A program made the position numbers and the translations under genes. DNA of 64,000 nucleotides from Corynespora cassiicola (lineage: Eukaryota > Ascomycota > Dothideomycetes > Pleosporales > Corynesporascaceae), in contig JAEUWY010000006.1 in assembly GCA_022059125.1 (NCBI GenBank), positions 2,418,001 through 2,482,000 of the forward strand. The letters are read 5' to 3'. Under the pieces are notes generated by a model. The model was not told the origin of the DNA, did not search any database, and saw only the letters and a program-made list of their open reading frames with translations. Shown here piece after piece: positions 45,148 through 56,129 of the stretch (position 1 is its first letter; each line of letters opens with the position of its first letter).

Positions 45148-47442
45148 ATGGCATCACGAAGACCGGTCTTTTTCAACCCAACAGCCTGTCATTGGCAATC
45201 GGCCGACGACTCGACAGAGGATGCCTATCATTTTCACCAAAAGCTTCCCGGCTATTCTCACACACCCTTGCACCCACTCCGGGCCGTCGCAGAAGAGCTG
45301 GGCTTAAGGGCAGTATACATAAAATACGAGGGTAGTCGACTACATCTCCCATCGTTCAAGGTACTGGGAGCGTCATGGGGTGCCTTTCGAGCGGTTACAG
45401 ATCGACTTGGTCTCCCTGTCCAGTCCGACCTTGGAACCGTACAAGATGCAGCGCGCTCGCAGTCGGTTGTCCTGTTCGCTGCCACGGACGGAAACCATGG
45501 CCGTGCGGTGGCTTGGATAGGATCCTTGCTCGGGGCCAAAGTACAGATATTTGTGCCCAAAGGCCTGGACGAGGTGACCCAGCAGCACATCAGAAACGAG
45601 GGTGCCGAGGTGACGCAACTGAAGGCAAGTTATGATGAGGCAGTTTGCTTCGCTTACGAAAAAGCAAAAGAAGCTGGAGGGATTCTGGTGCAAGACACGG
45701 CCTTTCCAGGCTACGAGGAAATTCCAAAAGTAGGTTTTGCAATTCTTTCGTCATGCATGTCTAATTGGTCGCAGTGGATTGTACAGGGTTATGCCACTAT
45801 GATGCGCGAGATTGACGAGCAGCTGGAGAAAACGGCAGACTTGGTCGTTGCACCTGTTGGTGTAGGGTCTTTCGCGCAGGCGGTAGTGACCCACTACAAA
45901 AGGCAGGGCCGTGGAACAAAGGTGCTTGCAGTAGAGCCAGATACTGCAGCATGTCTGTGGAAGAGTCTTACCCGGGGCTCTGAGAAGCCGGCTTCTACCA
46001 ACACAACTCACACCATCATGACCGGACTTGATTGTGGCAGCGTGTCGGATCTGGCCTGGCCCATCCTGAAGGCCGGCGTCGATGCGAGTGCTACCATATC
46101 CGACTTCGAAGCACACACCGCAAGGGAATATCTGCAGAGTCAAGGTGTGTCGGCCGGCCCTTGCGGGGCGGCCGGATTAGCAGCCCTCCGTCGTCTCACT
46201 CCCTCGGAGAGACAGGCGCTGCAGCTTGGAGATGCGTCTACAGTAGTATTGATTTGCACAGAAGGACAAAGAGAGTACAACATCCCGCGCTCGGTTTCCA
46301 TCGAGGACCCTGTTTCTCTCACTCAAGCACTTGTGCAGATCGACTCTGCAAACCCTGGCGGTGGGACGATTCCAGGGCCTGGAGAGGTCGAGATCGCCAG
46401 GTATATCGCTGCCTGGCAAGAACACCGGGATATCGAAACCCATTGGATAGAGCCCACCCCTGGGCGGCCGTCAGTCATTGGAGTCGCTCGTGGATCCGGA
46501 GGTGGAAAGTCTCTAATGCTGAATGGGCATATCGATACAGTCACGTTGTCTGGATACGAAGGAGATGCTCTCAGTGGGGATATCCGCGACGGCAAATTGT
46601 ATGGCCGTGGTGCAGCTGATATGAAAGGGGGTGTCGCTGCAGCTCTCGTTGCGCTCGCTAGAGCCAAGAAAGAAGGCCTAAAGGGCGACGTCATCTTCAC
46701 CGGCGTGGCCGACGAAGAGGATATGAGCATCGGAACTGAACAAGTTCTCGCGGCAGGATGGCGGGCAGATGGGGCAGTAGTGTCGGAGCCGACTGATCTC
46801 GACATGGTGGTGACACACAAAGGCTTCGTTTGGCTTGAAGTCGATATTCGTGGAGTTGCAGCCCATGGATCACAACCAACTAAAGGCATTGATGCGATAA
46901 CGAAAGCGGGTTATTTCTTGGTCGAGCTGGACAGACTTGCCGATACTCTGGCCTCTGGAACTCCCTTGGCGCTACTTGGTCATCCCAGCGTACACGCATC
47001 CATGATCAAAGGCGGAGAGGAACCCGCTTCATACCCGGCAAAATGCACGATTTCAGTCGAATGGAGAACGTTACCTGGAGAGACAGGCGACACAGTCAAG
47101 TCCCGCATCGAGGATATATTGCGAGGCCTGGCCGAAAGAGTACGAGACTTTTCGTACGATGTCCGGGTCATCTTTTCTCGGCAGCCCTTTAGCATATCCG
47201 AAGAGCACCCGTTAGTATCGACGTGCAAGCGGCATATCGAAAAGTGTAGGGGGCAGGAAATACAGGGGCGTGCTGTACCATTCTGGACAGATTGCGCGCT
47301 GCTTGCGGACAAGGGTATTCCCGTGGTGCTGTACGGCCCCAAGGGCGAGGGTCTGCATGCAAAGACTGAGTGGACGGAAGTCGAGTCCATCCGAATTGTG
47401 GCCGATACTCTGTGGGGGGTTGCGCAGGACTTTTGCACATAG
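45148..47442 (+). CDS. Fusion protein: diaminopropionate ammonia-lyase-like PLP domain plus M20 amidohydrolase
   Basis: Two exons (45148-45729, 45775-47442) encode about 749 residues. Residues 1 to about 395 are a fold-type II PLP enzyme. Lys71 in LPSFKVLGASWGAF is the expected cofactor lysine, ATDGNHGRAVAW contacts the substrate carboxylate, and APVGVGSFAQAV is the phosphate loop. EIPKWIVQGY, made by splicing, is typical of diaminopropionate ammonia-lyases, which split 2,3-diaminopropionate into pyruvate and two ammonia. Residues about 405-749 are an M20 metallopeptidase/deacetylase: LMLNGHIDTV, LYGRGAADMKGG, GVADEED and HAKTEWTEVE carry the metal ligands. A single frame crosses the join without a stop. 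The 45-bp intron is in phase and stop-free, so unspliced RNA would insert 15 residues between YEEIPK and WIVQ. Substrate is inferred. Confidence 0.85.
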   Translation: MASRRPVFFNPTACHWQSADDSTEDAYHFHQKLPGYSHTPLHPLRAVAEELGLRAVYIKYEGSRLHLPSFKVLGASWGAFRAVTDRLGLPVQSDLGTVQDAARSQSVVLFAATDGNHGRAVAWIGSLLGAKVQIFVPKGLDEVTQQHIRNEGAEVTQLKASYDEAVCFAYEKAKEAGGILVQDTAFPGYEEIPKVGFAILSSCMSNWSQWIVQGYATMMREIDEQLEKTADLVVAPVGVGSFAQAVVTHYKRQGRGTKVLAVEPDTAACLWKSLTRGSEKPASTNTTHTIMTGLDCGSVSDLAWPILKAGVDASATISDFEAHTAREYLQSQGVSAGPCGAAGLAALRRLTPSERQALQLGDASTVVLICTEGQREYNIPRSVSIEDPVSLTQALVQIDSANPGGGTIPGPGEVEIARYIAAWQEHRDIETHWIEPTPGRPSVIGVARGSGGGKSLMLNGHIDTVTLSGYEGDALSGDIRDGKLYGRGAADMKGGVAAALVALARAKKEGLKGDVIFTGVADEEDMSIGTEQVLAAGWRADGAVVSEPTDLDMVVTHKGFVWLEVDIRGVAAHGSQPTKGIDAITKAGYFLVELDRLADTLASGTPLALLGHPSVHASMIKGGEEPASYPAKCTISVEWRTLPGETGDTVKSRIEDILRGLAERVRDFSYDVRVIFSRQPFSISEEHPLVSTCKRHIEKCRGQEIQGRAVPFWTDCALLADKGIPVVLYGPKGEGLHAKTEWTEVESIRIVADTLWGVAQDFCT

Positions 47443-48878
47443 ATTATTTGTCTCTCTGTCGGTAGTTGTTGTGAATAGACGTTGTTTCCAAGTGCAAATG
47501 CTGCCCAGATTAGCATGTCGTCGTCCTAGATGGATCGAGGTTCATTCCGTGTCTGAAGCGGAGTACATGGCCTGCAGGACCAAGGGGATCAGGGTGGTAG
47601 AGAGTGGAGGGTGGGATGGTGATGGAAGTGGTCCGCGGTCGAGTCATTGCATGGAGAGGGAGGGAAGGGGGAAGATGGTGAGGGCAAGAGCACTGAGAGA
47701 CGGCGGCTTGCTAGGTGCTCGCCTTCCTGCCTTGGCCAGGTGGGCAGGTGCGTATAACCTCGAGGCAAGTGCACTCCGAGCATGCTCACGTGCCTGAGAT
47801 GGATTCACGTGATGTCCCTCACTGGCCTCGCCGTCCAGCGGTATCAGATCTCGCTCACATGTTGAGCGAAGCTGCGGTCTGGCTACGCGTTGGATCTCGA
47901 TTTGTCTGTGCTTAGTCGATCTGCTGTACCCCCAATATACAGGGAGAACGGTCACGCAGCTGTATCGGCGAGTTTCAGACGCGTGGACCGGCGGAGAAGC
48001 AAGCCACGGTTGGCGTGCGATGGCGGAATGGATTCCTCCAGGGCCAGGCGGTGTTCTACACGATGCCATTTCTCTGACCGACAATTGACGGCTCCGCTGC
48101 CCGTGACCGTGCAGGCGCTCATCGGCAAGACTGCTGGGAAAGGCAAATTCCTTTTTCCCACACACCGCATCCCCACGGCCACCATGACTGCCCAGCAATC
48201 TGTAGACGTCTCCACGGCCGAGAAACGGTTCGGCGGGTGAGCATGGCATGGCACGGCGAATTGGTGGCAGTGGGAGGGAGAAGGGGCGTCGTGTAGCTAG
48301 GCTAGGTACCTGGCTGCCATTAGCGCGGGTCTGGGGAGAGCTAGTGAGATGCCTGCAGGCGCGCATAAACACGGCGGTCAGGTGGTTGCTTTTGGCCCGT
48401 AGCAGAAGACGACGCGAGCAGCAATCGAAGCGAGCAAGAGGCCAGGCAGTGGGCGAGTAGGTGCTGGATAGGGGGCGGAGGGAGTCTCAGCAGTCCTGGA
48501 GGAGAGAGGGTACCTGGGCAGAGGGTACGGTACGGTGCGGTACGGTACGGGGGCATCGCCGGCGGATCGGCAGGCGTCGTCTGGCAGCGGAAGATTTCCA
48601 GGCGGCTTGTAGGAGAGGCCTGGGCAGGCTGTTGAGGTATCGAATGGCCATTGGGTGCTGGGGCCCGTGGGGGTGCCCAGGTGCAGCCGGGGAGTTTCGG
48701 GCTAGTCGGTCGGGCAGGGCAGGGCCACGGGACACGGGGGCAACGCCCTCACCAGGCGGCCCTGCGCGACTTGTTTTCCCGCCGTCCGCAGAACTTTTAC
48801 CCTCTCTCCCCCGACTCCATCATCACCACCGCCCACACCAGCCCTTTCCCACCCATCTCCTCCATCACAACCCTCACA
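47443..48878. other. Intergenic region upstream of VDAC gene
   Basis: 1.4 kb without a supported gene. It contains a CTAGGCTAGGTACC cluster near 48297, a tandem GGTACGGTGC-type repeat at 48525-48550 and a pyrimidine-rich leader just before the porin ATG. Short frames present lack domains. Confidence 0.5.
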
Positions 48879-50163
48879 ATGGCCGACTTCATCGAGAAGA
48901 AGATCCTCAAGGCTCCCCCCGTCGCCTTCAGCGACATTGCGAAGCCCTCCAATGACGTGAGTCGCCCGTTGCTATGCCGGCCGCCTGGGAGCTCCAATTG
49001 CTGACCACCCGCCCAGCTCATCAACAAGGACTTCTACCACACTGCCGCGGGTGAGGCGCATCGACTCCCGCCCCGTCGCCGTCTGCTAATGCCCGTCTAG
49101 CCGCCCTCGAGGTCAAGCTGAAGGCCCCCAACGGCGTCAACTTCACCGCCAAGGGCACCTCCGCCCACGACGGCCCCGTCACCTCCTCGGTACGTCTCCG
49201 CTGCGGCGCAACCGCTCCACGTCAAACCGCCGCGCTAACGTCTGTGACAGCTCGAGGGCAAGAAGGCGCTCCCCAATGGTACGAAACTACCCCCCTCTCA
49301 AGCCCGATACACGCTTGTTGTTCCCATGGTTCACTCGCCATCTTTCCAAGCTGTCTTCTACCGCGAAGCTCGCTACCCCGAGCGGGGCAAACACCACCAG
49401 CTCTCCATCATCTTACTGACTGGAAATCTCGCAGGCGTCAGCATCACCCAGTCCTGGAACACGGCCAACCTCCTGGCCACCAAGGTTGAGCTCAACGACA
49501 CCTTCGCCAACGGCCTCAAGGCCGAGGTGTTGAACAACTTCAACCCCGCCGCCGGCAACAAGGGCCAGAAGCTCAACCTCTTCTTCAAGCAGCCCAACTT
49601 CCACACTCGCGTCTTCGCCGACCTCCAGGCCTCTGGTGCCGTCAGCGCCACCGCCGACGCCGTCCTCAGCCACGAGGGCTTCCTCGTCGGTGGTGAGGTC
49701 GGCTACGACGTCCAGAAGGCCGCCATCACCAAGTACTCCGCCGCCGTCGGCTACTCGACCGGCTCGTACAACGCTGCCCTGACCGGCGCCAACTCGCTCA
49801 GCGTCTTCTCCGCCTCGTACTACCAGAAGGTCAACTCTGCCGTCGAGGCCGGTGCCAAGGCCACCTGGGACTCCAAGCAGGGCTCTGCCGTCGGTCTTGA
49901 GCTTGCCGCCAAGTACAAGCTCGACTCTCTGTCTTTCGCCAAGGTACGTTTCGATTTTTTTTTTTCACTTTGACTTTTGTTTGCGATGATTCAGCGCTGA
50001 CACTGTTTTGCAGGCCAAGATCAACAACCTCGGCATTGCCTCGCTCGCCTACAACACCAAGGTCAACAGCGGCCTTACTTTCGGCATTGGTGGTTCTTTC
50101 GATACCCAGAAGCTCAACGAGGCCGGCCACAAGCTCGGCACCAGCTTCACCTTTGAGGGTTAG
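48879..50163 (+). CDS. POR1: Mitochondrial outer-membrane porin (VDAC)
   Basis: Six exons (48879-48956, 49017-49050, 49101-49189, 49251-49278, 49435-49943, 50014-50163) encode about 295 residues of the 19-stranded outer-membrane channel for ATP, ADP and metabolites. The N-terminal helix region reads FSDIAKPSNDLINKDFYHTAA. Strands follow with alternating polarity, and the C-terminal part KAKINNLGIASLAYN then GIGGSFDTQKLNEAGHK and SFTFEG is the eukaryotic porin signature. The ATG lies in a strong context (CACAATGG). Five introns crowd the first third, including a 28-nt mini-exon (49251-49278); skipping that exon would shift the frame. Length is about ten residues above the family norm. Codon choice is strongly C-ending, consistent with high expression. 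Confidence 0.95.
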
Positions 50164-50499
50164 ACGCGGTCTTGGGAGGTATAGAGTGGGAAGGAACGAT
50201 TAAAAAAAAAGTCCATTCGCACCAGGGAAGTAGTGGTGGTGGTGGCGGTGGGAGCGGGATGACTTTTTTTTCAGCTTTGCTCCGTCCCCAATGTGCTGAG
50301 CACGAGCCGTGTATAGCTGCTTCTTTGGCATGTACAACAGTTTGTCCCAATGCATTTTGAAAACATTTATCAACGTGGTGTGTGGCCGGTGTAATGTGCC
50401 TCTTTCATGTTGTTCTTGCCTGAGTCTCTCTTTGGAATATGGTTACATATGTACAGATTGTCTTGCCTTGTCTTTCTTTTGTACCCTTGTCCGTGGTGT
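50164..50499. other. Convergent intergenic region
   Basis: 336 bp between convergent stops, holding the 3' ends of the porin and J-protein genes, with a GTGGTGGTGG run near 50235. Nothing else seen. Confidence 0.5.
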
Positions 50500-51489
50500 C
50501 TAGTCCCTTCTATCCCTTGCCTTGCGCTCTGCTCTGTCTCCGAAAATCTTGACGCTGAGGCCCATGGCGAGGATGGCGCCCATGACGAGCACGAAATTGA
50601 AGAGGGTGCCCCCCCGATCGAGGTCGTCCTCGACTTCCCTGGCCAGCTTCTGCCTCCGCCTCGCCTGGATGTAGTCATTGACGTTGTCGTGCGCCGCCTT
50701 GTGCCTCCTGTCGTCAAAGTGCGGCACCTCGCTCCCCTGCCCCGCCTGCCCCGGCCCAAACCCGCCAAAATCGCCATAGCTCTCCCTTCCGGCCTCTGTC
50801 TCCGCGTCCGCCTGCCCATGCCCCCGCTCCGCGCGCGCCCCGTGCGGATTCGCGTGTGCGTACTCCGCCCTCTTTGCCCCGTGCCGCCCGTAGCCCCCCG
50901 CCTTGTAGAAGCTAGGCGGCGGCCCGCGAAACGTGCCGCGCTTCTTGTTCAGCCCCGTGGCCGGCCTGGACCCCGCATAGCTGCTGGCCGACGAGTACGA
51001 GCCCTGGGGGTGGCCGTGGTGGTCGCCGCCGCGGGAGCGCCCCCAGCGCGTGCCTTTGAATTGGTTGAGCTGGGCGTCGTACTGGGCGCGCTTGTCGGGG
51101 ACGGAGAGCACGTGGTAGGCCTCGCTGATTGCGACGAAGCGCGTGCTCGCGTTAGGGTCGTCGGGGTTGCGGTCCGGGTGGTGCTGTTTGGAGAGCGTGT
51201 AGAATTGGCGTTTTATTTCGGCGGGGGAGGCGGTGGGGGACAGGGAGAGGGTGTCGTAGTGGTTCGGAAGGGCGGCGTCAGAGGAGAGAGCGCGAGTCGA
51301 GGAGAAGGGGCGCGAGGGCCGGTGGCGGAATGGGAGCGGTGGTGGTGGGCGCTGTGCACGTGCTGTCGAGATGCGAGGCCGGAGGAGAAGGCATGACGGA
51401 CAGGTCCAAGCGGCGGCGGCGGTGGGCTCAAGGACGAGGGCGCGTGGGCGTACGAGGGGCTGGCGCAGGGGCGGCGGCAGCAGAGGCAT
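50500..51489 (-). CDS. Mitochondrial-type J-domain protein with C-terminal membrane segment
   Basis: Single exon, about 329 residues from the ATG at 51489; the frame is open further upstream but that part lacks conserved features. The N-terminus is Arg/Pro/Ser-rich with few acids, consistent with a mitochondrial presequence. The J domain spans about residues 75-140: NHYDTLSLSPTASPAEIKRQ, the HPD tripeptide in KQHHPDRNPDD, and FVAISEAYHVLSVPDKRAQYD. It would stimulate an Hsp70 ATPase. A Gly/Ser-rich linker follows, and one hydrophobic segment (LFNFVLVMGAILAMGLSV) sits near the C-terminus, followed by basic residues, suggesting a tail anchor. It is divergent from MetAP2 with 425 bp between starts. 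Similar single-J membrane proteins occur across ascomycetes; the precise partner is unknown. Confidence 0.87.
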   Translation of the reverse strand: MPLLPPPLRQPLVRPRALVLEPTAAAAWTCPSCLLLRPRISTARAQRPPPPLPFRHRPSRPFSSTRALSSDAALPNHYDTLSLSPTASPAEIKRQFYTLSKQHHPDRNPDDPNASTRFVAISEAYHVLSVPDKRAQYDAQLNQFKGTRWGRSRGGDHHGHPQGSYSSASSYAGSRPATGLNKKRGTFRGPPPSFYKAGGYGRHGAKRAEYAHANPHGARAERGHGQADAETEAGRESYGDFGGFGPGQAGQGSEVPHFDDRRHKAAHDNVNDYIQARRRQKLAREVEDDLDRGGTLFNFVLVMGAILAMGLSVKIFGDRAERKARDRRD

Positions 51490-51914
51490 CGGGCATTGCT
51501 TCGCGCGGCAATTGTGATACGGGGGAGGAGGTGTGGGAGAGGGAGAGGGAGGATGGGCGGGTTTGAAAAGTCCCGTCTGGGCTTGGCGCGAGCGAAGTCG
51601 AGACGACGTCGTCATCGGCGGGCCAGGGAAGGCACGCCCAAGCGCCGGCGCTGGAGGGAAGGCGCGCCCAGGTGGCAGGGAAAGTCGAGCCGGACGCCCA
51701 TTCCGAACCCCGACGGCGGCGTTTCTGGCCCCAGAAACCTTTTTTTGCCGCGCCCGCAACACTAACACTGCTAGTCCCCTGCCTGGGCCTCTCTTAACCT
51801 GCCCTGCTATTGCCCGTCCGGCTTCTTCTTCACTTCTTCTATATTTTTTTCCCTCTTCTCCTCCACCCCAGTCCTTCCCCTCCCCCCGCCCCGCCTGCAA
51901 GACTCAACACCACC
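51490..51914. promoter_or_regulatory. Divergent promoter of J-protein and MetAP2 genes
   Basis: 425 bp. The MetAP2 side has a pyrimidine-rich leader with T-runs (51825-51890) just before the start codon. No TATA box. Confidence 0.5.
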
Positions 51915-53489
<1,575 letters not shown>

Positions 53490-54074
53490 ATGAGCTGGAT
53501 GATATTCTCCAGCATGTGGATCAGTACCGCGCCTTGAGAGCTACCGAGGGGAAAATACGAAGCAAAGGAAATCAACAAAAGAAATTTGAAATGACAGATT
53601 TATGGCATATACGATCACGAGCTGCACGTTTTCCGTCGCCATCTCGTGCGCTTCGCTGATGGCTCGTGACGTTAAGTAGCTTTAGTGCTGGTGGAATGGG
53701 ATGGGTGGAAATATTCTGGCTTTTTTTACTTTTTCTTGGGTACAAATTTTGGCATGGGGCTTGGGGGTGAGTGGGGAGGAAATGGTTGGCGCGAATAAAT
53801 GCTGAGTATGACGTGAGGGATCTAAAGGAACGGTAAAGAAAAAGGTTAGGGTTAGGGAAATGTATCATGCATATGGAAATGTCAATGCGAACTGGTTTAA
53901 TCGGTTATTCATGTGAAGAATCAGGCGTATACTAACGCACAATTAAGGCTTCTTTATCTTATCCTCGAGATACACTCAATGAATCCTATGTAGTAGGAAA
54001 TATAGTTTGTGTCAGGAAAAGGATGAAATATGTCTCGTTGAATGCACTGCTCTATGTTTATGAAGCGCTACGTG
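53490..54074. other. Intergenic region with telomere-like repeat
   Basis: 585 bp after MetAP2. It contains GGTTAGGGTTAGGG at 53844-53857, two and a half units of the common fungal telomere repeat, and otherwise AT-rich sequence. No gene seen. Confidence 0.5.
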
Positions 54075-54278
54075 CTAATACAACCAGGACCCAGTATTAT
54101 TGACAGACGATATCTCCAAAACCAGCCTGCGCTGGTCTTCCTCAGGATGCTCAGCTATGATTTTCACTGTAGTTCCATCGGAGTTTGTACTACCATCATC
54201 TAGCAGTCTTACATCTCTGGCGTGAATGACCTGTTTGAGGTAACCACTTTGTACGTCTATGATCTCAATGAATTCATA

Positions 54279-54340
54279 ACGTAAACCACAAGCGAGCGAG
54301 CCACACAAGCGAGCGAGCCACCTCCTGACTGCCCCAACGC
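54279..54340 (+). repeat. Terminal inverted repeat, left end of transposon
   Basis: 62 bp beginning ACGTAAACCACAAGCGAGCG. The reverse complement of 56068-56129 matches it at every base. Confidence 0.95.
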
Positions 54341-54411
54341 GTGCGCAACCACCTACTCAACCACCTTAAAAGAATACTGTAATAACTTGATACAAGAAGT
54401 AACTACGGTAG

Positions 54412-56049
54412 TTATACTGTTGTTTTGCACGTACGAGAATTGTGTCCTTGCTCTCTGCAGCGCGTGCAGCGCGCTTTTGACTGCCGGCTGCCACCAAGGC
54501 GAGCTACCTCCTCACGCCTCTCCTCGTTTAATTGCTCCTTAACGTCCTTTTGAGCCACAATTTCAGCCCCTTAAGCCTTTGTCAAGGTCCCTTCACGCTG
54601 GATCCGCTTCCTTTTTCGCTTTGTACGCTGCGTGGCGGCCTTATTAGCCTTCTTAAGATCCTTGACCCGCGTACGAAGCAATGCAACTTTATAGGTTAGC
54701 ATTACAGCACCTTTGTTGAACTAAGCAAAAGCTTTAATAATTAAGGCTGGTGATGAGATTTTATGTTTTCTGATTCTGTTTTGAATTAACGTTGACTGAG
54801 CCTCCAGCTCGTACGCGTTGCTCGGTGTTCTGGCCTCCTACAGAGTAGCTTTAGAGATAGCTGGCGTGGGCGTACGTAGCTTCACGTTAAGCTTTAACAG
54901 CACTGCCTCTGGGTTGTACGGGACTATTTCTGCCTCTCGGAAGCTCGCGCGTATGTTGGCTTCTGTAAAGGATTGTTTAAAGGCTCTTCTGAAGGCCGGC
55001 AGGAAGGTAGTTTTGTCAATATGGTTGATATGATTGCGTGCCAAGCCAGAGATCTCATCACCGTACGCCCGCTTCAAGGGCGAGAAGCACCCTACATTAA
55101 GGGGCTGGAGGAGGTGTGACGAATGCGGGGGCATGCAGAGAGTAATGATCTTGCTCGCCTTGCAGAGGTCCTGGAAGGCCAGAGAGTTATGGCTTTCATG
55201 GCCGTCAATAATAAGCAGTCGGTACGTCCCTACCGTACGGCTCTGCGTATGGGCGTTGAAATGCTTTAACTAATGTACTCCTAGCTTATTTGTCGTCCAG
55301 CCTGTCTCGCTGAGCAATATGCACCAGCTGGATGGGATATTATCGCCCTCGTACTACGGAGAGAGGTGGTGCTTGCCCGCGAAGATGATAAAGGGAGGGA
55401 TTGCCCAGCCGCACACGTTGATCCCCTGAATCACCGTAACCCACTCACGATTGCCCGGCTGAGTGCCCTTAGGTCGATTCCGTCTCTCTGAGGCTGTAAC
55501 CACTGATTAAGCCAAGATCACGCCCATTATAAAGCCTGTCTCGTCGAAGTTGTACGTGTCTTCATCAACGATACCGTACCTCTCCTTTGTACGATGCAGC
55601 AACTCAAACCAAGGGCTGATAACCTCAGGATCCTCGCAAAGGACGCGCTGGCGATCCTGCTGGCGGGTCAATCGAACTCAGAGGTCTGGCTGACGCTTAA
55701 CAAAGTTGCTAGGCCAGTTAATGCCAATATAGTCCGCACCTCGCGCTGTAAGCAATTAATCAGCTATATTACGTACAGCAGTTAGCGTGGGTGCGAATTC
55801 TCGTGAATCTAGCTTAAGAATGTGAGTAATAATCACATCCTCTTTAAGCTTAGTTAGCTGCTTTAAGTTAGGCTGGTAATCGCGTCGCGCAGGTCGTCCA
55901 GCGCGTCGATAACTAACTATTATATATAGGGTATTATATACTTAAGCAGCTTGTCGCACGCTTTAAATTAAATTATTTTTAATAGCTGAAAGGGCTAGAG
56001 TTACTGAGGCCTCTTTATAGGCTGATTGGACTTTTTTTGGTTGTGGCAT
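54412..56049 (-). pseudogene. pogo-type transposase, nonsense-mutated in one frame
   Basis: From an ATG at 56049 to a stop at 54412, 546 codons stay in one frame but contain about ten internal stops. Recognisable parts are an N-terminal helix-turn-helix ending YRRAGRPARRDYQP, the catalytic region with NFDETGF, RLLIIDGHESHNS and PPHSSHLLQPLNVGCFSPLK, and a C-terminal zinc knuckle CTRCREQGHNSRTC. In active relatives the third catalytic residue is the Asp of QPLDV; here it is Asn, a G-to-A change. Each internal stop can be explained by one C-to-T change at a Gln or Arg codon (CAA, CAG or CGA), mostly in CpA context, as expected from RIP. Frames and domain order are otherwise intact. Confidence 0.9.
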
Positions 56050-56067
56050 TATAGGTGTAGGTGGTCT

Positions 56068-56129
56068 GCGTTGGGGCAGTCAGGAGGTGGCTCGCTCGCT
56101 TGTGTGGCTCGCTCGCTTGTGGTTTACGT
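56068..56129 (-). repeat. Terminal inverted repeat, right end of transposon
   Basis: 62 bp, the exact inverted copy of 54279-54340, followed by the TA duplication at 56130-56131. Confidence 0.95.

Larger units (their letters stand above)
54279..56129 (-). mobile_element. Complete pogo/Fot1-like DNA transposon (Tc1/mariner superfamily)
   Basis: The 1,851-bp element has 62-bp terminal inverted repeats that are identical, and is flanked by TA on both sides (54277-54278 and 56130-56131), the target duplication of this superfamily. Each repeat contains an internal direct repeat of AAGCGAGCGAGCCAC. The single internal gene, on the minus strand, is a pogo-type transposase without frameshifts but with about ten premature stops. 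The element lies inside the CNH-domain exon of a host gene. It cannot encode its own transposase, but perfect ends suggest it was mobile in trans until recently. Confidence 0.92.

Noticed and set aside
54412..56049. Reassigned stop codons (TAA/TAG as Gln) in the transposase
   Set aside because: All other nuclear genes in the window use standard stops and read correctly; RIP-type mutation explains the pattern more simply.
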